NCBI GenBank assembly: GCA_963717745.1
Contig: CAVQXJ010000007.1
Location: forward strand, 409,275-473,274
Direction of reading: 5' to 3'
DNA length: 64,000 nucleotides
Source: JACCXG01 sp963717745
Lineage (GTDB): Bacteria; Acidobacteriota; Vicinamibacteria; Vicinamibacterales; 2-12-FULL-66-21
The translations under genes were made by a program, and so were the position numbers. Positions 8,665 through 16,715 of the stretch are shown piece after piece. How positions within the stretch are numbered: the stretch's first letter is position 1; every line of letters starts with the position of its first letter. The notes below the pieces were generated by a model. That model did not search any database. It was not told where the DNA came from and saw nothing but the letters and a program-made list of their open reading frames with translations.

Positions 8665-8783
8665 CGACAGCCGCCCCCAAACCTACACGAGATCAGGAGG
8701 CAAGGAGATCAGGAGTCTTTTTGATTTTCAAAAGCATTCCTCCTGACCTCCCGATCTCCTGTGGGTTTTGAGGGCGGCTGACG
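8665..8783. repeat. Family A palindrome between fumA and pgi
   Basis: Outer arms ACGACAGCCGCCCCCAAACC and GGTTTTGAGGGCGGCTGACG enclose AGGAGGCAAGGAGATCAGGAG matched by CTCCTGACCTCCCGATCTCC. Both arms have diverged from the 4.8 kb copy but still pair with each other (GCCGCCC with GGGCGGC), which suggests compensatory change. Confidence 0.75.
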
Positions 8784-8798
8784 ACCGAACAAGGAGCG

Positions 8799-10478
8799 TC
8801 AGGCGAGCGCCTGATCGAACAGCTCGGTGAGAACCTGCCCGGGATCGCCGCCCGTCAGGTGCAGCCGCACCACGCGGCGGCCATGGGCTTCGAGTGTCTC
8901 GTAGTCACCCAGCGCCTGCGCGCGTTTGAGTACGGAGAACGAGTAGCCGGCTTCGGGGATCTCGGTCTGCGTGCGATCGTCGGCGGTGATCAGAAAGACC
9001 AGCGCGGTGTTGGGCCCGCCTTTGTGGTACTGGCCGGTCGAATGCAGATAGCGCGGGCCGACTCCGAACGTGGTCGCGGCGCGCGTTTTCGCGCTGATCG
9101 CGCGGCGAATCCCAGCCACCACCGCTTCGGTGTCCGGACTCGAGGGGAGGTACGACAAGAACGCGACGTAGTCCCCCGGCTGCACTTCCGCAATTGCCGC
9201 CCGGACGACGCCGGACGGTGACATCCCGCCGAATGCCCGGTTGTGCACGGCGATCTGCTCGTTCCGAGCGAGCGGCTCCGTCTCCGGCAATCGCCCGGTG
9301 GCCGCATATCCTTCGAGCAGCTCCTTGGTCTTCTGCTTCGCCTCCGAGACGTTCGGCTCGTCGAACGGGTTGATGAGCAACGCCGCGCCGGCGACCGCGG
9401 TGGCGAACTCCCACCGGAAGAACTCGGCACCGAGGCCGTCCAGCCGGGTGGTCAGATGCAGAACCGGATGACCCGCGGCGTGCAGCGAGGCCAGCAGATC
9501 CTTGTCGGGCGCGTCACGATCCGTCGCAATCGCGACGAAGGCGCGATCCTGACCGTACTGCTCGGGGGGACCGAGCGGTTCGTCCACGACCGGGAGCGCC
9601 CCCTGGTTCCGCTTGCCGGTGCTCTCGGCGATCAGCTGCTCGATCCACAACCCGAGCGTCGACAGCGACTCCGGCAGCACGACCGTGAGTTTGTCGCGGC
9701 CGGCGAGCGTGGCCGCGCCGATGAATGCGCCCAGCTCGAATCCGGCGTTCGCATGATTCTCCTGGCGGCACCCGTCGGCCATCGTCGCTCCCGCCGAGAG
9801 CAGGTCGTGGGCGGGGGCGCCGATTAACGCCGTCGGCACCAGACCGAACAGCGACAGGGCTGAGAAGCGGCCGCCGATGTCCGCCGGATTGATGAACGTC
9901 TCGCGGTAGCCGCGGGTGGCCGCCAACGTCTGCAGCGCAGTGTCGGGATCGGTGATGGCAATGAACTGACGCCCGGCGCGCCCGCCCAGCGCCGAAACCA
10001 TGCGGCTCCAGAAGAAGCGCTCCATCGAGGCCACTTCGACGGTCCCGCCGCTCTTGCTCGCGACGACGATCAAGGTGCGTTCGGGGACCAGCCGCGCCGC
10101 CGCGGTGGTCAGCGTGAGCTCGTCGGTGGTGTCGAGCACGTAGAGCTCCGGCGAGCCGCTGGCGATCCCGTAGACCGATCGCAGCACTTCGGCGCAGAGA
10201 CTGCTGCCGCCCATACCGAGCAGATACACCGCTTCGATGTGCTCCTCGCGCGCCGCCCGGCCGAGCGCCGCCACGCGATCGAGGTGCGGCGCCATGGTCT
10301 TGCCGACATCGAGCCAGCCGAGGCGTGAGCGGATGGACTTCGCGGCCGCCGACTCAGGCTCGGCGCCCCACACCGAGATGTCGCGATCCCAGATGCGTGA
10401 GACCACTTTTTCGTGCAGGAGCCGGTTGGCGAGGTCCGCCGCCAGCTGGTAGGGAAGGGTCATGGCAAGTTCGACCAT
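8799..10478 (-). CDS. pgi: Glucose-6-phosphate isomerase (Tal-Pgi type)
   Basis: Interconverts glucose 6-phosphate and fructose 6-phosphate. The sequence resembles the isomerase half of the bifunctional transaldolase-Pgi proteins rather than E. coli Pgi: YLLGMGGSSLCAEVLR (sugar-phosphate loop), VVASKSGGTVEVASMERFF, DIGGRFSALSLFGLVPTAL and HSTGQYHKGGPNTALVFL near the C-terminus. The 559-residue length and absence of a transaldolase domain indicate a free-standing gene, with transaldolase elsewhere. The ATG at 10478 begins MVELAMTLPYQLA. A GATAAT -10-like box overlaps it, so an ATG at 10463 (MTLPYQ) with a very short leader is a real alternative. Confidence 0.9.
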   Translation of the reverse strand: MVELAMTLPYQLAADLANRLLHEKVVSRIWDRDISVWGAEPESAAAKSIRSRLGWLDVGKTMAPHLDRVAALGRAAREEHIEAVYLLGMGGSSLCAEVLRSVYGIASGSPELYVLDTTDELTLTTAAARLVPERTLIVVASKSGGTVEVASMERFFWSRMVSALGGRAGRQFIAITDPDTALQTLAATRGYRETFINPADIGGRFSALSLFGLVPTALIGAPAHDLLSAGATMADGCRQENHANAGFELGAFIGAATLAGRDKLTVVLPESLSTLGLWIEQLIAESTGKRNQGALPVVDEPLGPPEQYGQDRAFVAIATDRDAPDKDLLASLHAAGHPVLHLTTRLDGLGAEFFRWEFATAVAGAALLINPFDEPNVSEAKQKTKELLEGYAATGRLPETEPLARNEQIAVHNRAFGGMSPSGVVRAAIAEVQPGDYVAFLSYLPSSPDTEAVVAGIRRAISAKTRAATTFGVGPRYLHSTGQYHKGGPNTALVFLITADDRTQTEIPEAGYSFSVLKRAQALGDYETLEAHGRRVVRLHLTGGDPGQVLTELFDQALA

Positions 10479-10671
10479 TATCGATCGCGTGGCTTCCAGC
10501 TTCAGCCGGAAGAACCCTGGAGCCGGCTGCAGCCCAGCCGTAGCGCGGGCGGTTTGACCCGGCGAGCCCCCGGCTGTGATTTCCGGGATCCCGGGCCAGG
10601 AATGGGAGTCTAATCCTCTGAGGCCTAAGGGTTTAGCTGGAAGAGGCCGCCTGTCAAGCTCGCCGCTCCAG

Positions 10672-10701
10672 TTGAAGCCCCCGGCCCGAAGCCGGTATAC
10701 T
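10672..10701 (+). promoter_or_regulatory. Sigma-70-type promoter of the Fe-S carrier gene
   Basis: TTGAAG, an 18-bp spacer and TATACT, ending 34 nt before the start codon of the A-type carrier, which has its own AGGAG ribosome site. One of the clearest promoters in the window. Confidence 0.65.
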
Positions 10702-10735
10702 TCCGTAAGTAGTTGCGAGTTCAGGAGATTAGCTG

Positions 10736-11065
10736 ATGATCAACGTCACCCCGATAGCCGCCTCGAAGATCACCGAGCTGCTGACGGAAGAGAACAAACC
10801 AGACGCTGGACTGCGGGTTTTCGTGCAGGGCGGCGGCTGTTCCGGATTTCAGTACGGCCTGATGATCGATGAGGGCGAAGGCGACGAGACGACGGATGCC
10901 GTCATCGAGTCGAACGGCGTCAAGCTGCTGGTCGATCCGATCAGTGCGCGCTACCTCACCGGCGCCGAAGTGGACTTCGTCGACAACATCACCGGCGGTG
11001 GATTCACGATCAAGAACCCCAACGCCAAGTCCACCTGCGGCTGCGGTTCTTCATTCAACGTCTAA
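10736..11065 (+). CDS. erpA: A-type iron-sulfur carrier (ErpA/IscA/HesB family)
   Basis: A 109-residue A-type carrier that accepts Fe-S clusters or iron and passes them to apoproteins. The three conserved cysteines are present at about positions 35, 101 and 103 (FVQGGGCSGFQYG and STCGCGSSFNV). A Shine-Dalgarno sequence (AGGAG) lies about 9 nt upstream and a TTGAAG/TATACT promoter before that. The next gene in the same direction is a Fur-ferritin fusion, which gives this stretch an iron-homeostasis theme. ErpA, IscA and SufA cannot be told apart with certainty from sequence alone; lack of suf or isc neighbours favours the ErpA-like solo type. Confidence 0.92.
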   Translation: MINVTPIAASKITELLTEENKPDAGLRVFVQGGGCSGFQYGLMIDEGEGDETTDAVIESNGVKLLVDPISARYLTGAEVDFVDNITGGGFTIKNPNAKSTCGCGSSFNV

Positions 11066-11131
11066 CGACGGGCCCTCGACCGACACGCCGCCGGCCGCGC
11101 CTTTGTGCTTCGCCGGCGCGGCGGCTGTCAG

Positions 11132-11160
11132 GCGATGGCTGATGGCTGAGAGCTGTCAGT
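11132..11160. repeat. Heptamer array GATGGCT/GATGGCT/GAGAGCT
   Basis: A short 7-bp-period array between the Fe-S carrier and the Fur-ferritin gene. It abuts the GTG start of the latter. Confidence 0.45.
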
Positions 11161-12136
11161 GGAACCGACGACCGCCTACCTCGACAGCCTCAGGCCTGCC
11201 GGGAGCAAACGCTCCGGCAAGCGCGACCTCATCGTCAATGTCTTCCTGCGTCAGGAAGGACATCTGACCGCCGATGATCTGTACGACCTGATCCGCAAGG
11301 AAGATCAGAAAATCAGCCGCGCCACCGTCTACCGCACGCTGCAGTGGATGGAGGAGGCGGGCATCGCGCGCAAGGTCGACTTCGGCGAGGGGCGATTCCG
11401 GTTCGAGCATTCCTATCGGCATCCGCGGCATTTTCATCTGATCTGCAAGACCTGCAATCGCTCGTTCGAGTTCCTCAGCTCGGACATCGAGGCCCTGCTC
11501 GAGGAAGTGGCGGCGGCCCGCAATTTCACCGCGCGGCAGAGCATTCTCCAGATCCACGGTACCTGCGAAGCTTGCCGGACCGGGCGCACCCCGGCGGTCG
11601 AAGGCGGGACGACCGAGCTGCTGTTTGCGCGCGATGCCCTCCGCATCGCGATCGCCACCGAACGCAGCGGGCTGGAGTTCTATTCGCGCGGCGCGCGAAT
11701 GACCAAGGACGCCCGCGGCCGCCGGGTCTTCGAGAAGCTCGCGGAGGAAGAGAAGGAGCATCTCGGCAAGCTGGAGGCGCGCTACAAGGAACTGCTGCAC
11801 ACCGATCCGCTGCTCGAGTCGCGCCCGACCTTCCTGTTTTTCAAAGGGGCGGCGAATGGATTGTTCGCGGCCGGCGCCGAGCAGCTGGCCAAGGGGGTCG
11901 ACGATCGTCAGGCACTGATGATCGGGATCCGGTGCGAGCGCGCCTCTCACCGCTTCTTCAAGCGGTACGGCGACCGCTTCGAGGATTCGGAAGGGAAGCA
12001 GATCTTCCTCGAGTTCGCCACCGAGGAGCGCGAGCACCTCGAGCTGCTGATTCGCGAGTATCGCGCCCTGCTGGATCGCCAGCGCCGCGGTCCGGCGACC
12101 CGCGGAAAAACCCGCCGCCATCAACCGTCGGCCTGA
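11159..12136 (+). CDS. Fur-family repressor fused to a di-iron ferritin-like domain
   Basis: Residues 20-90 form a Fur winged helix (KISRATVYRTLQWMEEAGIA is the recognition-helix region), followed by the Fur dimerisation region with two zinc CxxC pairs (HFHLICKTC at 96/99 and GTCEAC at 136/139). From about residue 150 to 305 a rubrerythrin/ferritin-like four-helix bundle follows, with a complete-looking di-iron ligand set: Glu168 (ATERS), Glu198-x-x-His201 (EEEKEH), Glu260 (CERASH) and Glu290-x-x-His293 (EEREH). A normal Fur ends near residue 145. One inference is a repressor whose iron or peroxide signal is sensed by the attached di-iron centre. The GTG start is supported only by ORF structure. 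An Fe-S carrier gene lies 94 bp upstream and a PHP gene 40 bp downstream. Confidence 0.87.
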   Translation: MEPTTAYLDSLRPAGSKRSGKRDLIVNVFLRQEGHLTADDLYDLIRKEDQKISRATVYRTLQWMEEAGIARKVDFGEGRFRFEHSYRHPRHFHLICKTCNRSFEFLSSDIEALLEEVAAARNFTARQSILQIHGTCEACRTGRTPAVEGGTTELLFARDALRIAIATERSGLEFYSRGARMTKDARGRRVFEKLAEEEKEHLGKLEARYKELLHTDPLLESRPTFLFFKGAANGLFAAGAEQLAKGVDDRQALMIGIRCERASHRFFKRYGDRFEDSEGKQIFLEFATEEREHLELLIREYRALLDRQRRGPATRGKTRRHQPSA

Positions 12137-12176
12137 CCGCCGCCGCCGACTCGCCCGAGGCGGGGCGGCCCGCTGC

Positions 12177-13004
12177 ATGATCGATCTCCACCTCCATACC
12201 ACGGCGTCGGACGGATTGCTGTCGCCGCGCGAGCTCGTCGAGCGGGCGGCCGCCGCCGGTCTGACCACGATCGCCGTGACCGATCACGACACCGTCGGCG
12301 GGCTCGCCGAGGCCCGTGAGGCCGGGCAGGATCTCGGCGTCCGCGTGGTGGCCGGGATCGAAATCACGGCGGTGGAAAACGGGCAGGACCTTCACGTGCT
12401 CGGCTATTTCCTGGATCCTGAGAGCGCGTCGCTGGGAGCCTTCCTGCGCACGCAGCGTGCCGACCGGGTGAGGCGCGTCAGAGAGATCGGCGCGCGGCTC
12501 GGAGTGCTCGGCTATCGGCTGGACGTGGAACCGCTGGTCGCGGACGCCGCGCGCGGCGGCCGCAGCATCGGGCGGCCGGGGATCGCCGATGCGCTCGTCG
12601 CGGCCGGGCATTGCACGGACCGCAACGATGCGTTCGCCCGCCTGCTCGGTCGCGACGGTCCGGCTTTCATTCCGCGCAGCGGCATTCCGGCCGCCGGCGT
12701 CATCGAAACCATTCACGCGGCGGGCGGCATCGCGTCGCTCGCGCATCCCGGGATCTCGGCGACCGACCAGCTGATCGAACAGCTGGCGCCCGCCGGTCTC
12801 GACGCGCTCGAGGTCTGGCACAGCGACCATTCGCCGGAGCAGCAGGAGCATTACGGCCGGCTCGCCGATCGTCTCGGGCTCGCGCGGTCAGGTGGCTCGG
12901 ATTACCACGGCGACGGGGTTCACCGCGAATGTCGTCTCGGCGGTGTCCTGCTTCCCGCGACCGAGCTGGCGCGGCTGGAAGCGCTCGCCGGCGCCGCGCG
13001 ATGA
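12177..13004 (+). CDS. PHP-domain phosphoesterase (TrpH/YciV-like)
   Basis: A metal-dependent phosphoesterase of the PHP superfamily, resembling the TrpH/RnaAM group (3',5'-nucleoside bisphosphate phosphatase and 5'-3' RNA trimming). Metal ligands are visible in MIDLHLHTTASDGLLSPREL, IAVTDHDTVGGL, VVAGIEITA, IASLAHPG and the final SGGSDYHGDG. The 275-residue length is typical. Its stop codon overlaps the start of the following ABC-like gene (ATGA), so the two are translationally coupled. The molecular role in this organism is inferred only from the family. Confidence 0.88.
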   Translation: MIDLHLHTTASDGLLSPRELVERAAAAGLTTIAVTDHDTVGGLAEAREAGQDLGVRVVAGIEITAVENGQDLHVLGYFLDPESASLGAFLRTQRADRVRRVREIGARLGVLGYRLDVEPLVADAARGGRSIGRPGIADALVAAGHCTDRNDAFARLLGRDGPAFIPRSGIPAAGVIETIHAAGGIASLAHPGISATDQLIEQLAPAGLDALEVWHSDHSPEQQEHYGRLADRLGLARSGGSDYHGDGVHRECRLGGVLLPATELARLEALAGAAR

Positions 13005-13711
13005 CGGCGACGGTGCCGATGCTCGAGATTCGCGGGCTCGTGAAGCAGTTCAGCGGACTGCGGCCGCTGCGCATCCGCGAGTTGACGATCGGCGCCGGCG
13101 AGCGCGTGTCGCTCGGCGGTCTCGACGCGGGTGTGGGCGAGCTGCTGGTCAACCTGGTGACCGGTGCGTCGCTGCCGGAACAGGGCGAGGTTCACGTCTT
13201 CGGCCAACGCACCGCCGACATCCCGGATGGCGATGCATGGTTGGAGCTGCTGGAACGGTTCGGCATCGTGTCGCCGCGCGGCGTGCTGCTCGAAGGCTCG
13301 ACGCTGCTGCAGAACCTGGCGATGCCGTTCACGTTGGCGATCGACCCGGTGCCGCCCGACGTGGTCGCCAAGGTCGAAGCGGTCGCGATCGAATGCGGAC
13401 TCGATCCGGCACGTTGGCTGGGCGTGCGGACGGGTGAGTTGCCGGCCGACGTCCGGGTGCTGGCGCACCTCGCCCGCGCGCTGGCGCTGGGGCCGGACTT
13501 GATTGTGATCGAGCATCCCACGGCGGAGATCGCGCCGGCGGCACGCGGTGAGTTGGCCACCGCGATCGCGCGCGCCTGCGACCGCAGGCAGGTCGCCGCG
13601 CTCATCCTCACCAACGACGATGAATTCGGGAAGACGGCGGCGCCGCGAAACCTCAGGCTCGACGGCGCCACAGGACAGCTGAAACCGTTGAAGAAGGGCT
13701 GGTTGAGGTGA
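13001..13711 (+). CDS. Degenerate ABC-type ATPase-fold protein (motifs lost)
   Basis: The 236-residue protein aligns by eye with ABC ATPases of the MlaF/LolD kind (MLEIRGLVKQFSGLRPLRIR, GASLPEQGEVHVFGQRTADI, LARALALGPDLIVIEHPTAE), yet every catalytic motif has decayed. The Walker A position reads GGLDAGVGELL, without the Lys and Ser/Thr. The LSGGQ signature is replaced by GELPADVRVL. Walker B plus glutamate reads LIVIEHPT instead of xxDEPT. The H-loop region reads ILTNDDEF without the usual His. The frame is intact and codon use is normal, so the protein is probably selected as a non-hydrolysing subunit or regulator. No permease gene lies nearby. It is coupled by an ATGA overlap to the PHP gene. 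Confidence 0.78.
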   Translation: MTATVPMLEIRGLVKQFSGLRPLRIRELTIGAGERVSLGGLDAGVGELLVNLVTGASLPEQGEVHVFGQRTADIPDGDAWLELLERFGIVSPRGVLLEGSTLLQNLAMPFTLAIDPVPPDVVAKVEAVAIECGLDPARWLGVRTGELPADVRVLAHLARALALGPDLIVIEHPTAEIAPAARGELATAIARACDRRQVAALILTNDDEFGKTAAPRNLRLDGATGQLKPLKKGWLR

Positions 13712-13777
13712 GCGCCGCCACTCCGCTCCGCCTCCGCTCCGTCCGCACCGGGCGGAGCTACGGCGCGACAAGTCGCC

Positions 13778-14215
13778 CTACTTCACGGTGATGGTGATTT
13801 TCTGCGAAACGACCGGCTTCTCGTGTGGAATATGCAGGTGATCCCCCAGCACGAGCTGCAGCGTGTGTTTGCCCGGCGGCAGCGTCAGGTCGGTTTCGGT
13901 CTGGCCGGCGCCGAAGTGCTTGACGTTGTCGGTCACGGGCAACGCCGCGTTGAAGTCGGGCGGCGTGGCCAGATCCACCAGCAGGTGATGATGACCGGTG
14001 TTCGCGGTGGTCACGCCGGCCGGGGCGACGCCCATGCCCTTGAGCCCGAACCGGACCGTCACCGGCGACGACACCGTTTCGCCGTCCTTCGGCGACAGAA
14101 TATAGACGACCGCGGTATCGCTGCCCTTGGTCTTCGGGAGCGCCTGGGCGATGGCGAGCGCGGCGCCGGCGAGAAGTGTCAACGAGATCGTACACGTCAG
14201 AAATGGCTGTTTCAT
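13778..14215 (-). CDS. Exported DUF4399-domain protein
   Basis: A 145-residue protein with a signal peptide (MKQPFLTCTISLTLLAGAAL) and a beta-sandwich DUF4399-like domain. Family features are VYILSPKDGETVSSPVTVRF, FGLKGMGVAPAG, TGHHHLLVDL and LPPGKHTLQLVLGDHLHIPH. The His-rich segments could bind a metal, but no function is established. The start follows the signal peptide; upstream sequence in the same frame is shadow of the HAD gene on the other strand. It is convergent with the degenerate ABC gene, and the 66 bp between them holds nothing notable. Confidence 0.82.
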   Translation of the reverse strand: MKQPFLTCTISLTLLAGAALAIAQALPKTKGSDTAVVYILSPKDGETVSSPVTVRFGLKGMGVAPAGVTTANTGHHHLLVDLATPPDFNAALPVTDNVKHFGAGQTETDLTLPPGKHTLQLVLGDHLHIPHEKPVVSQKITITVK

Positions 14216-14275
14216 ACGATGTATTGTCCGGTGTGAAGGACCGGATCGCAAGCGCTCCCGATTCCTCGGTACTCC

Positions 14276-14962
14276 ATGTCCAAACTCGTGCTTTTCGATA
14301 TCGATGGAACCCTCGTGCTCACCGGCGGCGCTGGCATCCGCGCCATGAATCGCGCCGGCGAAACCGTGCTCGGCCTGTCCGATCTGCTCGACGGCATCCC
14401 GGTTGCCGGCCGTACCGACTGGATCATCATGCACGACGCGCTGAAGAAAGTCGGCCACGACCTGGACGACGATCTGTTCAGGCGGATGCGGGATGCGCAT
14501 CACGAATTCTTACGTGAAGAGATCCTGCTGCCGGGGCACGGCGTCAAGGACGTCATGCCGGGCATTCGCGAGCTGCTGCCGGCGCTGCAGTCGCGCGACG
14601 ACATGTCGCTCGGGCTGCTGACCGGCAACTTCGAAGAAGCCGCGCGCATCAAGCTGGGGCACTTCGATCTGTGGGACTACTTCCGCTGCGGCGCCTTCGG
14701 CGACGACTCGGCGGACCGGAACGAGCTGGTGCCCTTCGCCGTCGAGCGCGCCAGGGCCTGCGGCCTCGGCGACTTCGACTACGCCGACGTGATCGTCATC
14801 GGCGACACGCCGAGCGACGTGGCGTGCGCGAGAGCGGTCGGCGCGATCCCGGTCGCCGTGGCCACCGGCACCTACGGCGTCGACGCCCTGCGCGCGACGG
14901 GGGCGCCGATCGTGCTCGAGGATTTGCGCGACGTCGAAGGGTTCGTGAAGATGATCGAGTAG
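14276..14962 (+). CDS. HAD-family phosphatase (phosphoglycolate phosphatase-like)
   Basis: Haloacid dehalogenase hydrolase: motif I is LVLFDIDGTLVLTGGAG (nucleophile Asp in DIDGT), motif II SLGLLTGNFEE, and motif IV VIVIGDTPSDVACARAVGA. The helical cap between about residues 15 and 80 makes it a type C1 enzyme like Gph or PgmB. The substrate cannot be read from sequence. It starts 60 bp from the divergent DUF4399 gene. Downstream come an inverted heptamer repeat and then a selenocysteine tRNA in the same direction. Confidence 0.88.
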   Translation: MSKLVLFDIDGTLVLTGGAGIRAMNRAGETVLGLSDLLDGIPVAGRTDWIIMHDALKKVGHDLDDDLFRRMRDAHHEFLREEILLPGHGVKDVMPGIRELLPALQSRDDMSLGLLTGNFEEAARIKLGHFDLWDYFRCGAFGDDSADRNELVPFAVERARACGLGDFDYADVIVIGDTPSDVACARAVGAIPVAVATGTYGVDALRATGAPIVLEDLRDVEGFVKMIE

Positions 14963-14965
14963 GGC

Positions 14966-15033
14966 GTCAGTTTCCAGTTGCCAGTTTTCAGTCACGACTC
15001 GCAACTGGCTACTGGCTACTGGCTGGTAACTGA
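14966..15033. repeat. Inverted pair of CCAGT-based heptamer arrays
   Basis: Left arm GTCAGTTTCCAGTTGCCAGT and right arm with ACTGGCT x3 ending GGTAACTGA can fold into a hairpin. It lies between the HAD gene and tRNA-Sec. Confidence 0.6.
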
Positions 15034-15048
15034 CTTCGCGGCATTTAT

Positions 15049-15144
15049 GGAAGTGAACGGGGCCCGGTGGCCCTCCCGGTCTTCAAAACCGGTCGCTGCC
15101 CGCGTTGCGGGCAGGCTGGGTTCGACTCCCAGGCGCTTCCGCCA
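15049..15144 (+). tRNA. selC: tRNA-Sec (anticodon TCA)
   Basis: Selenocysteine tRNA, read and folded by eye. The acceptor GGAAGTG pairs with CGCTTCC, followed by G and an encoded CCA. There is a long D stem (GGGCC/GGCCC) with a 4-nt loop. The anticodon stem is CCGGT/ACCGG with loop CTTCAAA, which places TCA as anticodon reading UGA. The extra-long variable arm (CTGCCCGC/GCGGGCAG) and the T arm CTGGG-TTCGACT-CCCAG complete the fold. At 96 nt it matches the unusual length of bacterial tRNA-Sec. It implies that selA, selB, selD and at least one selenoprotein exist elsewhere in the genome. No UGA-containing selenoprotein gene was recognised in this window. Confidence 0.93.
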
Positions 15145-15147
15145 CCG

Positions 15148-15566
15148 TCACTTCTCGACCGCGATCGCTTCCCACTTCACGTCGCCGGCGGCGGTCCGCA
15201 GCGTCCACGTGGCGCCGGTGTGGATGTTCACGAGCATGGGAAAGTTACCGACCTCCGAAAGCAGGAGCTGATAGTTCACCCGTGACGTCACCGCCCCTTC
15301 TTCCCCGGGCGGCATCGGCAGCGCCTTCCACGCCAGCGTCATCGCGGTGAATCTCGAACCGGATCGCTGGAGGTGCCAGACCTCGCCGCTGATCCGATCC
15401 AGGCGATAGGTCTGGTTGGCGTCCGGCAGGGTGAGCACCTCGAATCGCGCCTCGCCAACCACGCTGGTGACGCGCGGAGGCGTGGGTTCGCTCCTGCGCC
15501 TGAGTGGTCGCCGAGGTCAGCAGCAAGTGCGGACAGCACAGCCGCGATCAGCACATCTCGCTTCAT
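15148..15566 (-). CDS. Small secreted protein of unknown function (two frameshifts)
   Basis: Reconstructed from three frames: a signal peptide start (MKRDVLIAAVLSAL, then LLTSATTQAQE) and a main domain (VGEARFEVLTLPDANQTYRL to ATWTLRTAAGDVKWEAIAVE). Frame changes fall near 15523 and 15485. The mature part has Trp-containing repeats (SGEVWHLQ, GATWTLR) as in small beta proteins of acidobacterial genomes. A GGAGG ribosome site lies 5 nt before the ATG. It ends 3 nt from the 3' end of tRNA-Sec on the other strand. The family was not recognised; frameshifts could be technical. Confidence 0.6.
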
Positions 15567-15621
15567 GTGTCCTCCATCCGGCGGCGCGCCGCCGGCACGC
15601 CTTCATCCATCAGACGCTCGC

Positions 15622-16266
15622 TCATTCCCCGAGGCCGGCCAGATACGCCGCAAGCTTCGGAAGCTCCGACATGATGAACCGGATGTCCTGGCGGCGGGTC
15701 CACCACCGCGCCGGATTCGCTCCGTCATAGCGGCTGGCGCGCACGACGACCTCGACGCCGACAGGCTCGAGCTCGCGCCGGAAGGCGTACCCGGCCCGCC
15801 GGACATGGTAGGACGAGGTCACCACGATGACGCGCCGGATCGAGCCGGGTGGATAGGTGTTCCGGAGCAGGGCGGCCTCGGCCGCAGTGTTGTCGACGCC
15901 GCCGGGCGGCAGCGCCACCTTGTCCGCCGGGACGCCAAGCGCCAGGACAGCGTCGTGCGCCAGGTCCCCCTCGCGCGGATAACGCACGCCCCGGGCGAGC
16001 AGCTGAACCTCGAGTGGCGACACCCGACCAGGGCTGATCAGGATGGCTGGCGCCCATCCTTCCTTGTAGAGGTCCACGGCTTCGAGCCAACGCTCGATCC
16101 GCTCGCCGCCGAGCACCATGATCACGTCGGCGTGCTGCAGCGGATCGGCGCGGGACAGGAAACGGCCGGCAAATGGCAGGAACAGGATCGCGGCGACGAC
16201 TGCCGCCGGAATGACGACCCGGATGATTCGGAAGACCAGTGGCCGCAGCCCTGCGGCACGGTTCAT
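15622..16266 (-). CDS. YdcF/ElyC family membrane protein (DUF218)
   Basis: One N-terminal membrane helix (about residues 14-32) is followed by the DUF218 Rossmann-like domain: ADVIMVLGGERIERWLEAVD, AILISPGRVSP, GVDNTAAEAALLR and RRVIVVTSSYHVRRAGYAF with the conserved SxYHxxRA. Family members such as ElyC and SanA affect envelope and undecaprenyl-phosphate physiology in E. coli, but the biochemical activity is unsettled. Length (214 residues) is normal. It is followed by the cold-shock gene on the same strand with a 93-bp gap upstream. Confidence 0.85.
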   Translation of the reverse strand: MNRAAGLRPLVFRIIRVVIPAAVVAAILFLPFAGRFLSRADPLQHADVIMVLGGERIERWLEAVDLYKEGWAPAILISPGRVSPLEVQLLARGVRYPREGDLAHDAVLALGVPADKVALPPGGVDNTAAEAALLRNTYPPGSIRRVIVVTSSYHVRRAGYAFRRELEPVGVEVVVRASRYDGANPARWWTRRQDIRFIMSELPKLAAYLAGLGE

Positions 16267-16325
16267 GGGAAGGGGAAGGGGGGGACGAACCGGCGGGACC
16301 GAAGGCCCCGCCGCGTGTGTGTGCC

Positions 16326-16532
16326 TTAGCTCTCGACCAGTCGCACGTCGCCCGCGCGCGGACCCTTCCCGGACTCTTCGGGCGTGAACTCGACGCGCTG
16401 TCCTTCACGCAACAACTCGAACACGGCACCCCTGACCGAGCTGCGGTGGAAGAAGTGCTCGATTCCGCTCTCGTCGCGAATGAAACCGAACCCCTTGTCG
16501 ATCAGAAGTCGAGCGATCGTCCCGCTTGGCAT
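16326..16532 (-). CDS. Cold-shock domain protein
   Basis: A 68-residue CSD protein: MPSGTIARLLIDKGFGFIRD carries the RNP1 motif (KGFGFI), and EHFFHRSSVRG stands where the usual VFVHxSA RNP2 is found. The Phe-Phe-His variant and FELLREGQRVEFTPEESGKG are typical of the divergent acidobacterial and proteobacterial set. It probably binds single-stranded RNA or DNA as a chaperone. GGAGG lies 7 nt before the ATG. A good promoter maps about 185 nt upstream, giving a long 5' leader as in cspA mRNAs. Confidence 0.9.
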   Translation of the reverse strand: MPSGTIARLLIDKGFGFIRDESGIEHFFHRSSVRGAVFELLREGQRVEFTPEESGKGPRAGDVRLVES

Positions 16533-16715
16533 ACCGTGTCCTCCCGGCGCAACGGACCCCCCGGGGTTATCCCGAAGGTCGGCAAGCTGAGGCTGGGTAG
16601 AGGGCCGGCAGAAGACGCGGCCCAACAGTGCCCGGGAGCGCCGACGACCTTCCGAATCCCACCCATCCCTCGGCGGCGCCGGCTGGTCGGCGCACGCTGA
16701 GCTTGAAACGGGGGA

